In this document: one piece after another, positions 13,374 to 26,256 of the stretch
How positions within the stretch are numbered: the first letter of the stretch is position 1
Layout: each line of letters opens with the position of its first letter
Assembly (NCBI GenBank): GCA_018350325.1
Contig: JAEVLN010000002.1
Span: 3,746,295 to 3,810,294, forward strand
DNA from: Globodera rostochiensis
Lineage: Eukaryota > Nematoda > Chromadorea > Rhabditida > Heteroderidae
Direction of reading: 5' to 3'
DNA: 64,000 nucleotides
Position numbers and translations under genes: made by a program
Notes under the pieces: generated by a model
Seen by the model: the letters and a program-made list of their open reading frames with translations, nothing else
The model's database searches: none
What the model was told of the DNA's origin: nothing

Positions 13374-14902
13374 TTACACAATTTCCAGCTGTACGTCACT
13401 GCTCAGTCCGCCATGCTTTACTTTGTGCGCGTTGAACAGCTCGCGAAGGCGTCTGCAATATTCGGCATGGACTTTGCTGACCAGCGCATCGCTCGGAGCC
13501 GCGTCCTTTTCGATGTCCATCGGAGCACCGACTAACAAAATTAAAAGTGCCTTTGCGTTTTATGAAAATATTCGCAAACCGATGGTAACTATTCTTCGTC
13601 GGTATGGCACCAGACCGCGCCTAAGCCAAACCGGCAATTTCGCGCACCATTCGTCCGACAGCACCGCGGCCAATTCGTTCTGACCATACGCCAACGGAAA
13701 TGTTGGCCATTTGGATGCCTTGAGGGCATGCTAATAATAAAAACGCTTTTAAAAGCTCGGCTTTCAATTCGACCTGAATTTTCCTTATTAGGCTTCCATC
13801 CGAATTGTTCACTTGGTTGAAGAGGTCAGTCTCTCCAAAATGATAAACCGGCACAAGCGAAGCTCTTTTCAACAAACGAATTATGTTTTTATTTCTTTGT
13901 AACTTTACCCGTGTTTAATGGCTAATTTGACAAAACCCTAAAAATGCCAAAAACTTTTGCATTTTAATGGCAAAAAAAAACACTTTTCGGTTGGCCAAAA
14001 TCAGCCGATGGCTTCCCGGATGGGCTTCCAGTGCCTCAGCCGCACCGCCCGGCGCCATTCCGACGGCATTTCCGTCTTTCGGAAGGGCGAGAACATAGTC
14101 AATGGCCTCCTTATCACTAGAGATAATCCCTAAAGGCAAGAATAAAAGATTCGGTTAATTAATTATTCAAAATTTAAATTTATATTATATGTTTATTGAT
14201 AGATTTTAAATTTACTCAAATTATTTGGATATTAAGAACAGAGAAACATTAAAAATTGCTTTTTGTTAGACTGACGTAGTGCCAGAATGAACTCTCTTCG
14301 GAATGGAATCCAAAAGTTCAGTCCCAATGTCACCGGGTGCATTTTGATGCCGGGAAAAAGTCCACTGAAATTGAGTCCATTCGTGCCAAATAAGACTGTG
14401 CTCGAAGTGCCAAGAATGCCGTGGGGGTGGGCACTAAACCAAAACAATATTTTCAAAAAATAGCAAAAATTGCCTAAAAATATAATTCCGATTGGGCGGA
14501 ATTTCCGCCGTTTTGACCACTTCGATGGGGAAAAAGTTGGCCAAATGTGTCCAAATTGGCCATTTGTAAACGCTTTCGTTGAAATGAGCGCCACGGCGCG
14601 GGGCATCAAAGTCCGAAATGTACCAAATCATGTAAAGGGACGCGAAACCCCTAAAAATAAAGTAAAATTTACCTTTTTATTAAATATTTGTCAATTGCTT
14701 TTACCGCAAATGAAAGAAAGTCCAAAGAGCATAAAAATATTAAATAAACGAAAATAATTGACCAAAATATTGGCGATGAGGCGAACGAAATGACAACGGC
14801 GAGCAGAATGAATGGCTGAAGAAGCAGAAGGCCAAGATAAAACAAAACGCCAGCCGTTTGCTTCAGCCGATCCGAAAAAGAGCGGTGAATTCCGGTGGAC
14901 AT
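13374..14902 (-). CDS. Diacylglycerol/monoacylglycerol acyltransferase (DGAT2/MOGAT family)
   Basis: ER-membrane acyltransferase making di- or triacylglycerol from acyl-CoA. From ATG 14902 the first exon encodes a short cytosolic lead and a long hydrophobic hairpin (GLLLLQPFILLAVVISFASSPIFWSIIF). Later exons give WYISDFDAPRRG, FPIEVVKTAEIPPNRNYIF, then the catalytic HPHG motif in SAHPHGILG, followed by MHPVTLGLNFWIPFRRE, VGMAPGGAAEALEAHPGSH, RASLVPVYHFGETDLFNQV and RGLVPYRRRI, ending LSSDVQLEIV with stop at 13374-13376. Motif order and length match DGAT2. Joining NYIF to SAHPHG needs a 40-nt GC-AG intron (14434-14473). Which acyl acceptor is used cannot be told. With the upstream acyl-CoA synthetase it fits fatty-acid storage. 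Confidence 0.9.
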
Positions 14903-14960
14903 TTTCAAAGTGTAAAATTTGTAACGTTTAAATTTTAAAGTAATTATTGGAAATTTGTTC

Positions 14961-15153
14961 TGTTCTTTTTATCGGATTCTGAAATTGATGAATTAATTGA
15001 GTAAAATTAATTTAAAGGTAAATGGATTGATTTGATATTGAAAGAGAGGGGGGGGGGGGTATCGGATTCTAAAATTGATGAATTAATTGAATTGCATAAA
15101 ATTAATTTAAAGGTAAATGAATTGATTTGATATTGAAAGAGGGGGGGGGGGAA
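14961..15153. repeat. Direct tandem repeat (about 90 bp x 2) with poly-G ends
   Basis: A unit starting TATCGGATTCTGAAATTGATG and ending in GATATTGAAAGAG plus a G run occurs twice head to tail just upstream of the acyltransferase start. The copies differ by a few bases and an insertion of about 6 nt. It lies in the likely promoter region. Confidence 0.8.
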
Positions 15154-15159
15154 GCCGAT

Positions 15160-16490
15160 ACGATTTATGCGTTGGGCTTTTGTCCAATCTGGTTTCGTTC
15201 GCATAATCACTTTACTGCCCAGCAAGTAAACTGGTCACAACCAATTGCCTTTCAACTTAATTTAAAAGCAAATTTGATGGATTATTTTGAATGATCGGAG
15301 AAGCGAAGAAAAGAATCAATTTCCAATTACATAAAATCCCCAATTAAAATAACAAAGACAAAATGGCCATAAATGACATCAAGCAGTAATTAAAGCAAGC
15401 ATTGGTCTTGGACGTTTTTAATTCAAAATTTGTGATTCGAATTACCTATTTGAAACTTACAAATCCTCTATTCTGATCGATAATCACATTTTTTTTGGTA
15501 AAATTAACTTTTCACACTGCGACTATTTGAAAGTTGAGGTCACCAAACCGGTTTTTTGGTTTTAAAGTTAATATTGGAACGGACGCAATTCGTTCGTTTA
15601 TTTCAAAATTATCATTTTGTGTTCCCATATTTCTTTTTTGTAAAAATAGGCAAAAAGCGGGACAAAAATGGGTTTATTCGCTAAATTGTGCAAATAACAA
15701 TTCTATTTTTGTTCTAAATTTGTTATGGAAATTATTCATCAAGATTATCTGCTGGTATTTGTGCCGCTGAGAGTGCTTAACAAAGAAAGTCCCCCCCCCC
15801 GTTCAAAAACATTTTGGCGGAGAAGAAGCAAAGTCATAAGCCTAAAGTTTGTTGTGGTCCCTGTACTAATTTTGTAAGATCATTTTGATAAAATTATATC
15901 AACAATCCGAGGGCATTAATTGTGCCAGACCCCCAAAAAGATAAAACGCATTTTGGATGACATTTGGGGAGGCGAAATATTCGAGAATGAATGGCCGACT
16001 AAACATTGTAAGTACAAATACTTAACTTAACAAGTAATCTCGGGAATGTTGGGGGGGGGGAGGGATTGGAGTCGAGAGTATCGGAGAGTTTTGGTTATTG
16101 GGGGCGGGGGGGGGGAGGATTGGATGGAGTCGTAATAAACAAAAATAGAGAGAAAGTACATAAACTGATTAGAATTGTTTGCTGATCATTGTGCAGAATT
16201 TAGAAGGATTCAATTTGAATTTGGTTAAAGTTATATTTTTATTATTATCTCTTCAAATGCAATGATAATTCCAAATTTTTTTATAATTTTACAAAACGCT
16301 AAAATAGTTCATTTGCAATTGTGCGACGTTCACTGATAAAGAATGACCAATTTTGATGGTTTTCACGTATAAATGGACTGGATTTGGTCAGTTTTAGTCT
16401 AGATCATTTTTAAATTTCCCAATGCGTCCAATTTATCTTCGTTTCACTCTGTCCAAGTAAAATTAATTACCCAAAACTCACTAATCAGCA
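15160..16490. other. Intergenic region, no gene seen
   Basis: AT-rich sequence with short G runs near 16051-16061 and 16104-16117. No coding frame with plausible composition; the 78-residue plus-strand frame at 15534 has no support. Confidence 0.5.
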
Positions 16491-16501
16491 GATATTACAA
16501 C

Positions 16502-17369
16502 TAGGGTAGGTCCCGGGGGGGACGGGGACGGGGAAAACCGGGGATCCCCGGCCATTCTCATCCCCGTCCCCGTCCCCGTTCCCCGGTTTGTCCATCCCCG
16601 AAAACGGGGATCCCCGGTCCTCATCCCCGGGGGGGGGATGAAAATGCACCCCTAAAGATGGCAATCACATCAGGAATTTTAATAATTATATTGATTTTTT
16701 GGTTGAGATGTGACCTTTTAGTTGAATCTTTCCAAATGGTTGATGGCCTATTGGTTTTTCTTCCTGCAAGTCTTATGTTGAGGGCTGAGTTCGGACCCGC
16801 TTGAGTGCGAGCACTTTTTTAATTTGTTTTGGTCTGTCGCGTGCGCTCCCCCATTAAAAGAATATTTTAGTAAATTTTCAAATATTTTTAAAAAATACAA
16901 AAAACAATTTTTGAATTTCTAATAGAAAATTCAAGTTGCCCTTATCTTTACGCTCTTTTGCAAAAAAATCTTGACAATTTCCTTAGTTAATATTAGGGTG
17001 GCACGGGACCGGGACTTTTGGGAAAAACCGGGACCGGGACCAAGATTTTCAACTGGGACCGGGACCGGTTCCGGAACCGGTCCCGTGCCACCCTAGTTAA
17101 TATCATTAATTACCGACTTAAGTTGCAAATCTCCTAACAAATTGAGTCAAATCCAAAATTTTCCCGACGGCGTCTGTCGGGCACCGTCGGGCTCTCCTCC
17201 CCAAAAAATTAAATCTTTGTAGTGCATATTTGCTATAAGAAAAGCCTTTTCTTAGGGGTGCACTTTAATTTGAAGAAATTTTGAGAAAACGGGGATCCCC
17301 GGTTTGTCCGTCCCCGGTATCCCCGTCCCCGGTTTGACCGGGGTCCCCCCCCCCCCGGGACCTACCCTA
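16502..17369. mobile_element. hAT-like MITE with 8-bp target duplication (host of a nested MITE)
   Basis: Ends are inverted repeats TAGGGTAGGTCCCGGGGG (left) and the complementary ...GGGACCTACCCTA (right), followed inward by CGGGGATCCCCGG-rich palindromic sequence at both sides. The flanking octamer ATTACAAC is perfectly duplicated (16494-16501 and 17370-17377). An 8-bp duplication with TAGGG ends is characteristic of hAT-type elements. No transposase is present, so it is non-autonomous. A second element is inserted at 16994-17095. Bases about 17125-17205 carry a GC-palindrome module also found in other elements of this window. Confidence 0.88.
16994..17095. mobile_element. 102-bp MITE nested inside the larger element
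   Basis: Inverted ends TAGGGTGGCACGGGACCGGG / CCGGTCCCGTGCCACCCTA bracket a highly palindromic 102-bp unit. The octamer GTTAATAT is perfectly duplicated at 16986-16993 and 17096-17103. A diverged relative of its interior occurs at about 43955-44035. Confidence 0.9.
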
Positions 17370-17377
17370 ATTACAAC

Positions 17378-18056
17378 TAATTACACCGGTATGAGAAACA
17401 ATGGCCAACAGATCGTAAAAAAGTGAGTTCCAAACTGTTGGGCCGATCAAAAGGAAATAACCCAAATTACCTTTGAAATCATTTAATTTTAATTCGCAGA
17501 ATTGGAAATGGAAGCAAAAGGAGCAAATTGAATTTAATTAATAATGCAGGCTTCCCAATACGTACTTGAATGGCAAGTACAAAGCTTTAACACTATGTAC
17601 TTATTTCAAGAATGTACTTGAAAATAAGCATTCAGCCGGAAATTAAAAGTCCGGAAAAAGGAATTTGTTTGGGGTTTCGGGGCAAGCCGTAGAAATCTTC
17701 TTCATCTTTCCGAGAGGCTTTTGCTGGTGACCATCAAATAAATTGTCATCAGTTAAAAATACCGCCTATGAAACTTTTAGTGAGTGTACTGAATTTGTTT
17801 AATTTCACAGTTATGTACTTGAAAAACAGCATGTTTGTACTTGAACGTAGCTTTCCATTATAAGGAGGGAGGGAACCCTGGGTTAATTAATGACTTCGTT
17901 TGCCGCAACAATCTCATTAAAGGTAATTGATTGATTTGTCATTTTTATTATCCAATACCCCAACAAATAAACAATATTCTAATTGGTTTTGTAGTTTTTA
18001 TTATTTTTAACTCTTTCTGTTAATTATGCTAATTTCCCAACATTTTTAGTGATTAA
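17378..18056. other. Intergenic region, no gene seen
   Basis: Holds several GTACTTGAA-type motifs between 17560 and 17850 but no clear inverted ends or reading frame. Confidence 0.45.
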
Positions 18057-19522
18057 ATGCATTTGACCTCCCCGCTTTTTCCGAAAGAAGTGCAAACGAC
18101 GGCCGGCGATTTGCTCTTCTTTTTCCGCCAAAAGAACGGCGGCCCGTCGACAATTCAAAACGGAGAAATGACCGGTAAATTCATTGGTTTTATTTGTGTT
18201 GTGCACGGACGGTTAACCGACCCGAAACCGAAACCAAAAACCGAACCAAAAGCCGGCTTTTTTGGCCAAAAACCGAACCAAAAACCGGCACCACCGATTT
18301 TCCGGTTTCGGTTGTAAAAATGAAAAAATACACTCTTAATGATGGCATTTTATGGGGAGTTGAACTGTTAGTTGGATGAGATTCAAATCCCGGCTGCATT
18401 AATTGTTTTTCCAACATTCTCTGAATTATACGGTGTGTAAACGGTGGGTGTGCATCTTTTGCGCCGACAAACTTTACAATTTTTTTGTCTGCTTTTTGCC
18501 AGGGTTAATTTTTTCGCACTTATGGGTTCGCTAGGCTTAGGCTTAAGCCACCCAGACTTGGGGTTCGCGGAGTCGAATGGCATATAATTTGTATGGAAAT
18601 CAAATGTTTTGATATTTTTCAGTTTTTCGCAAAAATTAAAAAATAAAAGAAAAATTGTAAGCACCGTGTAAACAATTCCAAAATTTTTTAAAATTCATTA
18701 ATTACATACAATTCACAAGTTTGATTGGGCGTTTTTTAAAACCAACCGTGCACAACCCTAATTTGTGTGTACTATAATTAGTAAATGCAACAAAATAGCG
18801 GCGGAAATTAATTTTTGGCCCTTTTCAGATAAACGCGAAGCAATTTGTGCCGTGGCGAGGGATGCCTTTGCGGACGCTTTTCATGTCGGAATAATTTTGG
18901 AGCCAACGCAAAACGACGACGAATTGGAGCGAATTGTGCACGCGGCACGAGACCAGGCAGCTAATTTGATTCTAATCATCGACTGGCGGCACTCAACTTC
19001 TCAATAATCATTGAACAGGTCCGTGTGGACGTAGTGGAAACTGTTGTTGAACAACTGCGACCTGACCGGGTCGAACTTTGTCGGACGTCACTCGGCGACA
19101 GCCGCTGGAGTCGACGGGCGGCCAAATGGGCGGTGGCACAGTGCGGTGCCGCGTACAACGACATTTTCTCGCCGGAATGCCTTAACTCGCGGGGTCAACG
19201 GGCGTTTTATTGCTGTCAGCTTGCGGGTGGGTGGGAAGAAATTCAAATTCAAAGAAAATTTAATTTATCGGAAACGCCCCAACTTTTAAGCCGAGGCTTT
19301 CAAGGCCACAAATCCGACACAAAAAAGCGTCAGCCCATTTTTGCCGCATACGCTTAACTTTGCCGGAGAAAACGGCCAAATTTTGCCGTATTGGGCTGAG
19401 CATTACAGGCAAATAAATAACAATTGGCATAAATTATATTTTATTTTAGAAAAGTTTGCCCTCAAAATCCGACACCGCCCCAGGGGCGGCCGGGGTCGCA
19501 TCCGAGTGTAATTGAACGATAA
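18057..19522 (+). CDS. Hypothetical five-exon gene
   Basis: Phase-consistent exons: 18057-18174, 18829-18956, 19019-19226, 19291-19408 and 19450-19522. Exon 1 starts MHLTSPLFPKEVQTTAG; exon 2 encodes KREAICAVARDAFADAFH; exon 3 encodes VVETVVEQLRPDRVELCRTS and a Cys-containing end (SPECLNSRGQRAFYCCQL); exon 4 contains LNFAGENGQILPYWAEHYR. Introns 2 (18957-19018) and 4 (19409-19449) have GC donors with AG acceptors; without the first, a stop interrupts the frame. If intron 4 is not spliced, exon 4 stays open to a stop at 19509-19511. Intron 1 hosts a MITE (18200-18760). I recognise no family. An upstream exon is possible, since an acceptor-like TTTTTAG precedes the ATG. Confidence 0.55.
18200..18760. 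mobile_element. hAT-like MITE in intron 1 of the hypothetical gene
   Basis: Left end TGTGCACGGACGGTT and right end AACCAACCGTGCACAACCCTA are inverted copies; the left copy lacks the outer TAGGGT. The octamer ATTTGTGT is perfectly duplicated (18192-18199 and 18761-18768). The inner left part is palindromic and rich in CCGAAACCGAAACC-type repeats. No transposase. Confidence 0.8.
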
Positions 19523-19794
19523 GCAAAATGAATAAAACTTTCTCATTTCAGAAGTTGCGCGCCTCTCCGTGCGTTTTTTTGATTGCGAGTCGAACAATTG
19601 ATAAAGTTTAAGTTTTTGGCGATTTTTTATATTGTTGTAAATGATAATTTATCAAACATTTAATTAAATTACGAATTGATTAAACTTCAATTTCAACTTT
19701 TGGGTCAAATTCAAATTCGTCGAACTTTCGTTGAGCCTTGGGAGTTGTTGAGCTTAATTAATATAATTTAATTTTGCTTTTATTAAATATTTAT

Positions 19795-22744
<2,950 letters not shown>

Positions 22745-24238
22745 TTGCTGTTTTGGATCGAATCGGTTTTTTTGTCTTAAAATGTTTTTTTGAAATTTGC
22801 TAATTTTGCCTTTTATTTTTTATTAAATTTTTTTTCTTTTTTAAATTCTGATAAAAAAATATGCAAAATTAAAATGGTAAAAAACATATTAAACTTTATG
22901 TTTGTATATAAATAAACTTATGGAAGCCAACCCATTCGCAGGACCGTTTTTAGCTGAGGGGACGCCCCCCGGGGGGAGTCGTTCAAAGGACAAATAAACA
23001 AAAACATTCTTCTGATCTTTGATCACTTCTCATTTTAAAGGTCCAAACGATTTTTTTTGTTTCTTTTTACATAAAGTATTGGGTTTTAATAATAAAATTT
23101 TCTCAAAAGCCTTAAATTGCAGGCCTTCTATTAAAAGTTTGAAATAAGTCCCATAAATTCTCTAAAAAACCCGACGAAATCAGATTTTGTCATATGACAG
23201 GGTTCCGATCGGGTAAAGACAATTTCCAAGGACAAACATATTGATTTTCAAGGACATAACAGAAAAATTTAGCGAAATCCAAGGACGCTCAAAAACTCCA
23301 AATCCAATTTTTGGGGTCAAATTTTGTGTTTTTTCCCGGGACCGGAGCCGTATTTAGCTTTTGGATTTCGTTGTTGGTTGTCCGACGGCGCCGAGAGGCT
23401 TTAATAATTTGTAAATTTTTGTTAAGAATTGCGAAAAAATTTCTGCATTTGCGACTTTTTCAAAAATGAATTTGTTTTTTGCGAATTCTGCTTTATGGGG
23501 GGGGGGGGGGGGGGGGGGGAAATGCCAAATCATGATATCTTTAAACTTTCAGCCAAATGCTCATTTTCAAGGACAATCTTGAAACTAAGGACATTTAGCA
23601 TTTTTAAGATCGGAAGTTCATTTTCAAGGACAATCTTGAAACTAAGGACATTTAGCATTTTTAAGATCGGAAGTTCATTTTCAAGGACTGTCCTTACCAT
23701 TCAAGGACGAATCGGAACCCTGTAATATGATTATTAGTTTTTGCATGTAAATTATTTCATTTGCGAAGGCATAGATCGATTTTTATTGTTTTATTCACAA
23801 ATATTTTTATGGCATGCAATCGAATCGATTTATTGGGGGGGGGGGGGGGAATCATTTTATGACGAGATTTATACAAAACTAAAATATTCTCATTTTGCCA
23901 GTTTTTTGTATATTTTACATTTTACATTCTCTTTTTGTTTCGTGCAGAAGAAAATCATGGTAATTGCATTACGTGTGCCTGCGGGGTATCAAATCGTGAA
24001 GATAAATGTTTCCTATTTTAACTAGAGATCGGACTTGAGGACCGATCGAGATTACGATCGAGAATCTCGATCGGTCCGTTCTCCAATTTTAACGGCTTCT
24101 TCGTGGGGCGGCGGACATTTTTGTTCTTAAAATGTGAATTTCGTCAAACTGTTAAAGTTGCCGCCCCCTCCCCTCCCGCCTGCCCGACCAATCCATTCGT
24201 CCATAATTTCTGATTTTTCATAATTTTCAACCAAAAAT
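22745..24238. other. Intergenic region with one MITE
   Basis: Contains the element at 23198-23722, poly-G runs (23498-23519, 23836-23849) and a perfect 15-bp hairpin at 24039-24077 (GGACCGATCGAGATT with its reverse complement). No convincing gene. Confidence 0.55.
23198..23722. mobile_element. hAT-like MITE with near-perfect 8-bp duplication
   Basis: Inverted ends CAGGGTTCCGATCGG and ...CGAATCGGAACCCTG. Flanking octamers TCATATGA (23190-23197) and TAATATGA (23723-23730) match at 7 of 8 positions. Inside are a poly-G run and a tandem repeat of about 57 bp (about 23563-23680, unit containing TCAAGGACAATCTTGAAAC). No transposase. Confidence 0.8.
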
Positions 24239-25128
24239 ATGTTTAGAAACATTATGCCGCCATTTTATTTGATTTCCATTTTATTTGTTGTAATTATTTT
24301 GCCTAATTTGGTGACAAATTCAAATGTCGTCCAAACGTTCAATGGCCAAATTTTGCCCGTTCCAAAAATAACCAATTTTATAGTCCAAGTGAATTGTGCA
24401 AATTGTGTGGCTGAATCAAACCAAACGATTGCCACAACAAATGGAAAATTCCAAATTGTATTGAAGGCCAAAGATGGCGACAAAATTGGACAAATTGGCG
24501 TCAACATTAAGTCTTGTTCAAAATTGGGCAGACAGATAAGAGTTCGTTGAAAGTAAAATAAATAAATTTAAAATAATAAAATTGGACTCAGATTTTTTTG
24601 AATTACTAACAAATACCGTTTCAGTCAAATACTTGGACAATTGAGGAGCCGAATTCGGGTGAATTTTATAAATTTTTTATCGGTCATTTCAGTCCGGATC
24701 CCAAATGTCGTCTCTTCCTTCGGATTCGTTTTGACGGCAAATTGCCCGAATTGGCGGGTCCCAACGCATTTTACAGTGTCCTGTTGAAAAAGCCAAACAC
24801 TGACATCAATCAAACTGATCAGAAGCAAATTGGCCAAGTCAATGAAAGCGATCAGAACATTTTTGCCCAAATTTTTGTTAATGGAAAAGACGCGGCGGCG
24901 AGGGACGAGTGGACGGAGGACAAAGGCTTCATGTTGGGACTGAACATCGCGGGCATTGAATACTTACGGGAGAACGAAATGCCCGCCATGGAATTGCAAT
25001 TAATTGAAGTTGGACGAGACGATGACGCCGACTCTGTCCAAGATAATTCTCGACAATTGCGAGAATTGGAACGGGCCACTCTATCCGAAGAATTGACAGC
25101 GAATAGCGGGGTGAAGTGCTTTAATTAA
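24239..25128 (+). CDS. Hypothetical secreted protein
   Basis: Two exons. Exon 1 (24239 to about 24540) encodes a signal peptide (MFRNIMPPFYLISILFVVII) and a beta-rich segment with paired cysteines (QVNCANCVAESN) and KAKDGDKIGQIG. After a GT-AG intron, exon 2 (from about 24627) runs SNTWTIEEPNSGEFYKFFIG, FSPDPKCRLFLRIRFDGKLP, then a more acidic, helical C-terminus rich in Glu/Asp/Gln, ending VKCFN at 25126-25128. The N-terminal half resembles a small immunoglobulin/transthyretin-like beta domain in pattern only; I do not recognise a named family. Total about 270 residues. Confidence 0.7.
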
Positions 25129-25298
25129 ATGTGAAAAGTAAAATAGTGTTAGGTGATAAGTGCCAAGTATTATTTAAATAATATAAAACTTTTAATAAAA
25201 TGTTTTTGGTGTTTAATTGAGTTTTGTTTTAGAGCCTCTCCCCGTTTATCCTTTTTACGCGACAAAAAAGGTAAAAATAAATGCATTTAACTCATAGT

Positions 25299-25599
25299 CA
25301 GGGTTGCCAACTGTCCTTATTTGTACGATTTGTCCTTATTTGAGGCCTCTGTCCTTTTATTTGTCCTTATTTTTCGAATTTTGTGAAGATTTGCATAACC
25401 CTTCTGGAAAAGTACCATATTTTTTAAATTTTGGTTGCAAATCTCTTAACAAGCGGCGCCTATACCGCCGACTCCCCCCCCCCCCCCCAAAAGTAAAGCA
25501 AAAAATTGCTTTTTTGAATTTTTTTAAACAAAAATGCAATAAAAACGGAAAATTTACTGCATTTTTGAACATTTTGTAAAGTGTCCTTTGGCAACCCTA
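25299..25599. mobile_element. Short TIR element (MITE, about 300 bp)
   Basis: Ends CAGGGTTGCCAA and TTGGCAACCCTA are inverted copies with one terminal mismatch. Immediately flanking octamers do not match, though ATTTAACT occurs directly right of the element and a few bases left of it, so a displaced or degraded duplication is possible. The interior has the recurring GC-palindrome plus poly-C module (25430-25492). Confidence 0.6.
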
Positions 25600-25737
25600 A
25601 TTTAACTTAATTGTCTAATTTTATTTCGTTCCATCAAATTGTTAATGAATGAATGAAATTGTAGCAAAAGTTTAAAAAGTGCGGCGGACTCAAAATTTAA
25701 TTTTGAACGTCTAAATGCCACTAAAGGCAATCCGCCG

Positions 25738-26240
25738 ATGGCCGAATTGAACGATCAAAGTACGAAAAGCAAATTACCCTTTGGCAGCAAATGGAAATAC
25801 GCGGCGGCCCGAATTGGCCATCCAAATGCCCAAAACTATCACAAAAGGTGCCATTTGAGGCGTTAATTACGAATCGCTTTTACCCGACAAAATACGGCAA
25901 ATCTGCCAATTAAATTTGTGTTACCGCCTTAAGACCTTTTAGATAAGCGTTTTTAAAAGCCTCAATTAATGGGATTTGATTCAATCTCAGGAGAAGCGGG
26001 TCCGCTGCTGTTTCTGACAATGACGGCATTCGTCTCGGCAACCGTCGTAGCATAAATGCCGAAATAGAAACTCTTGGCACAAATGCGCAACCCAATGCTT
26101 TTTGCAATGAAACGGAAAGCAGAACGCCGAGCTTTACCAAAAATATCAGGACGAACACAAATTTGGACGACAAGGAAGACGAAAATGCGTTGCGAAAGGC
26201 ACAAATTTATCTTTTAAATTTAAAAATTCATAAATCTTAA
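25738..26240 (+). CDS. Small hypothetical protein, two exons
   Basis: Exon 1 (ATG 25738 to 25847) encodes MAELNDQSTKSKLPFGSKWK and continues to a GT donor at 25848. Exon 2 (25991-26240) starts RSGSAAVSDNDGIRLGN, keeps frame across the phase-2 junction and ends at TAA 26238. The product is 119 residues, basic and Asn/Ser-rich, without signal peptide or known motif. A minus-strand frame over 25910-26204 is also open and hydrophobic at its start, but it has no ATG at a suitable place. I prefer the plus strand because of the clean intron; confidence is low. Confidence 0.35.
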
Positions 26241-26256
26241 GAGGATTCTAAATCGA

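Noticed and set aside
25910..26204. Hydrophobic minus-strand frames resembling signal peptides
   Set aside because: They start without ATG and compete with a plus-strand two-exon model that has clean splice sites.
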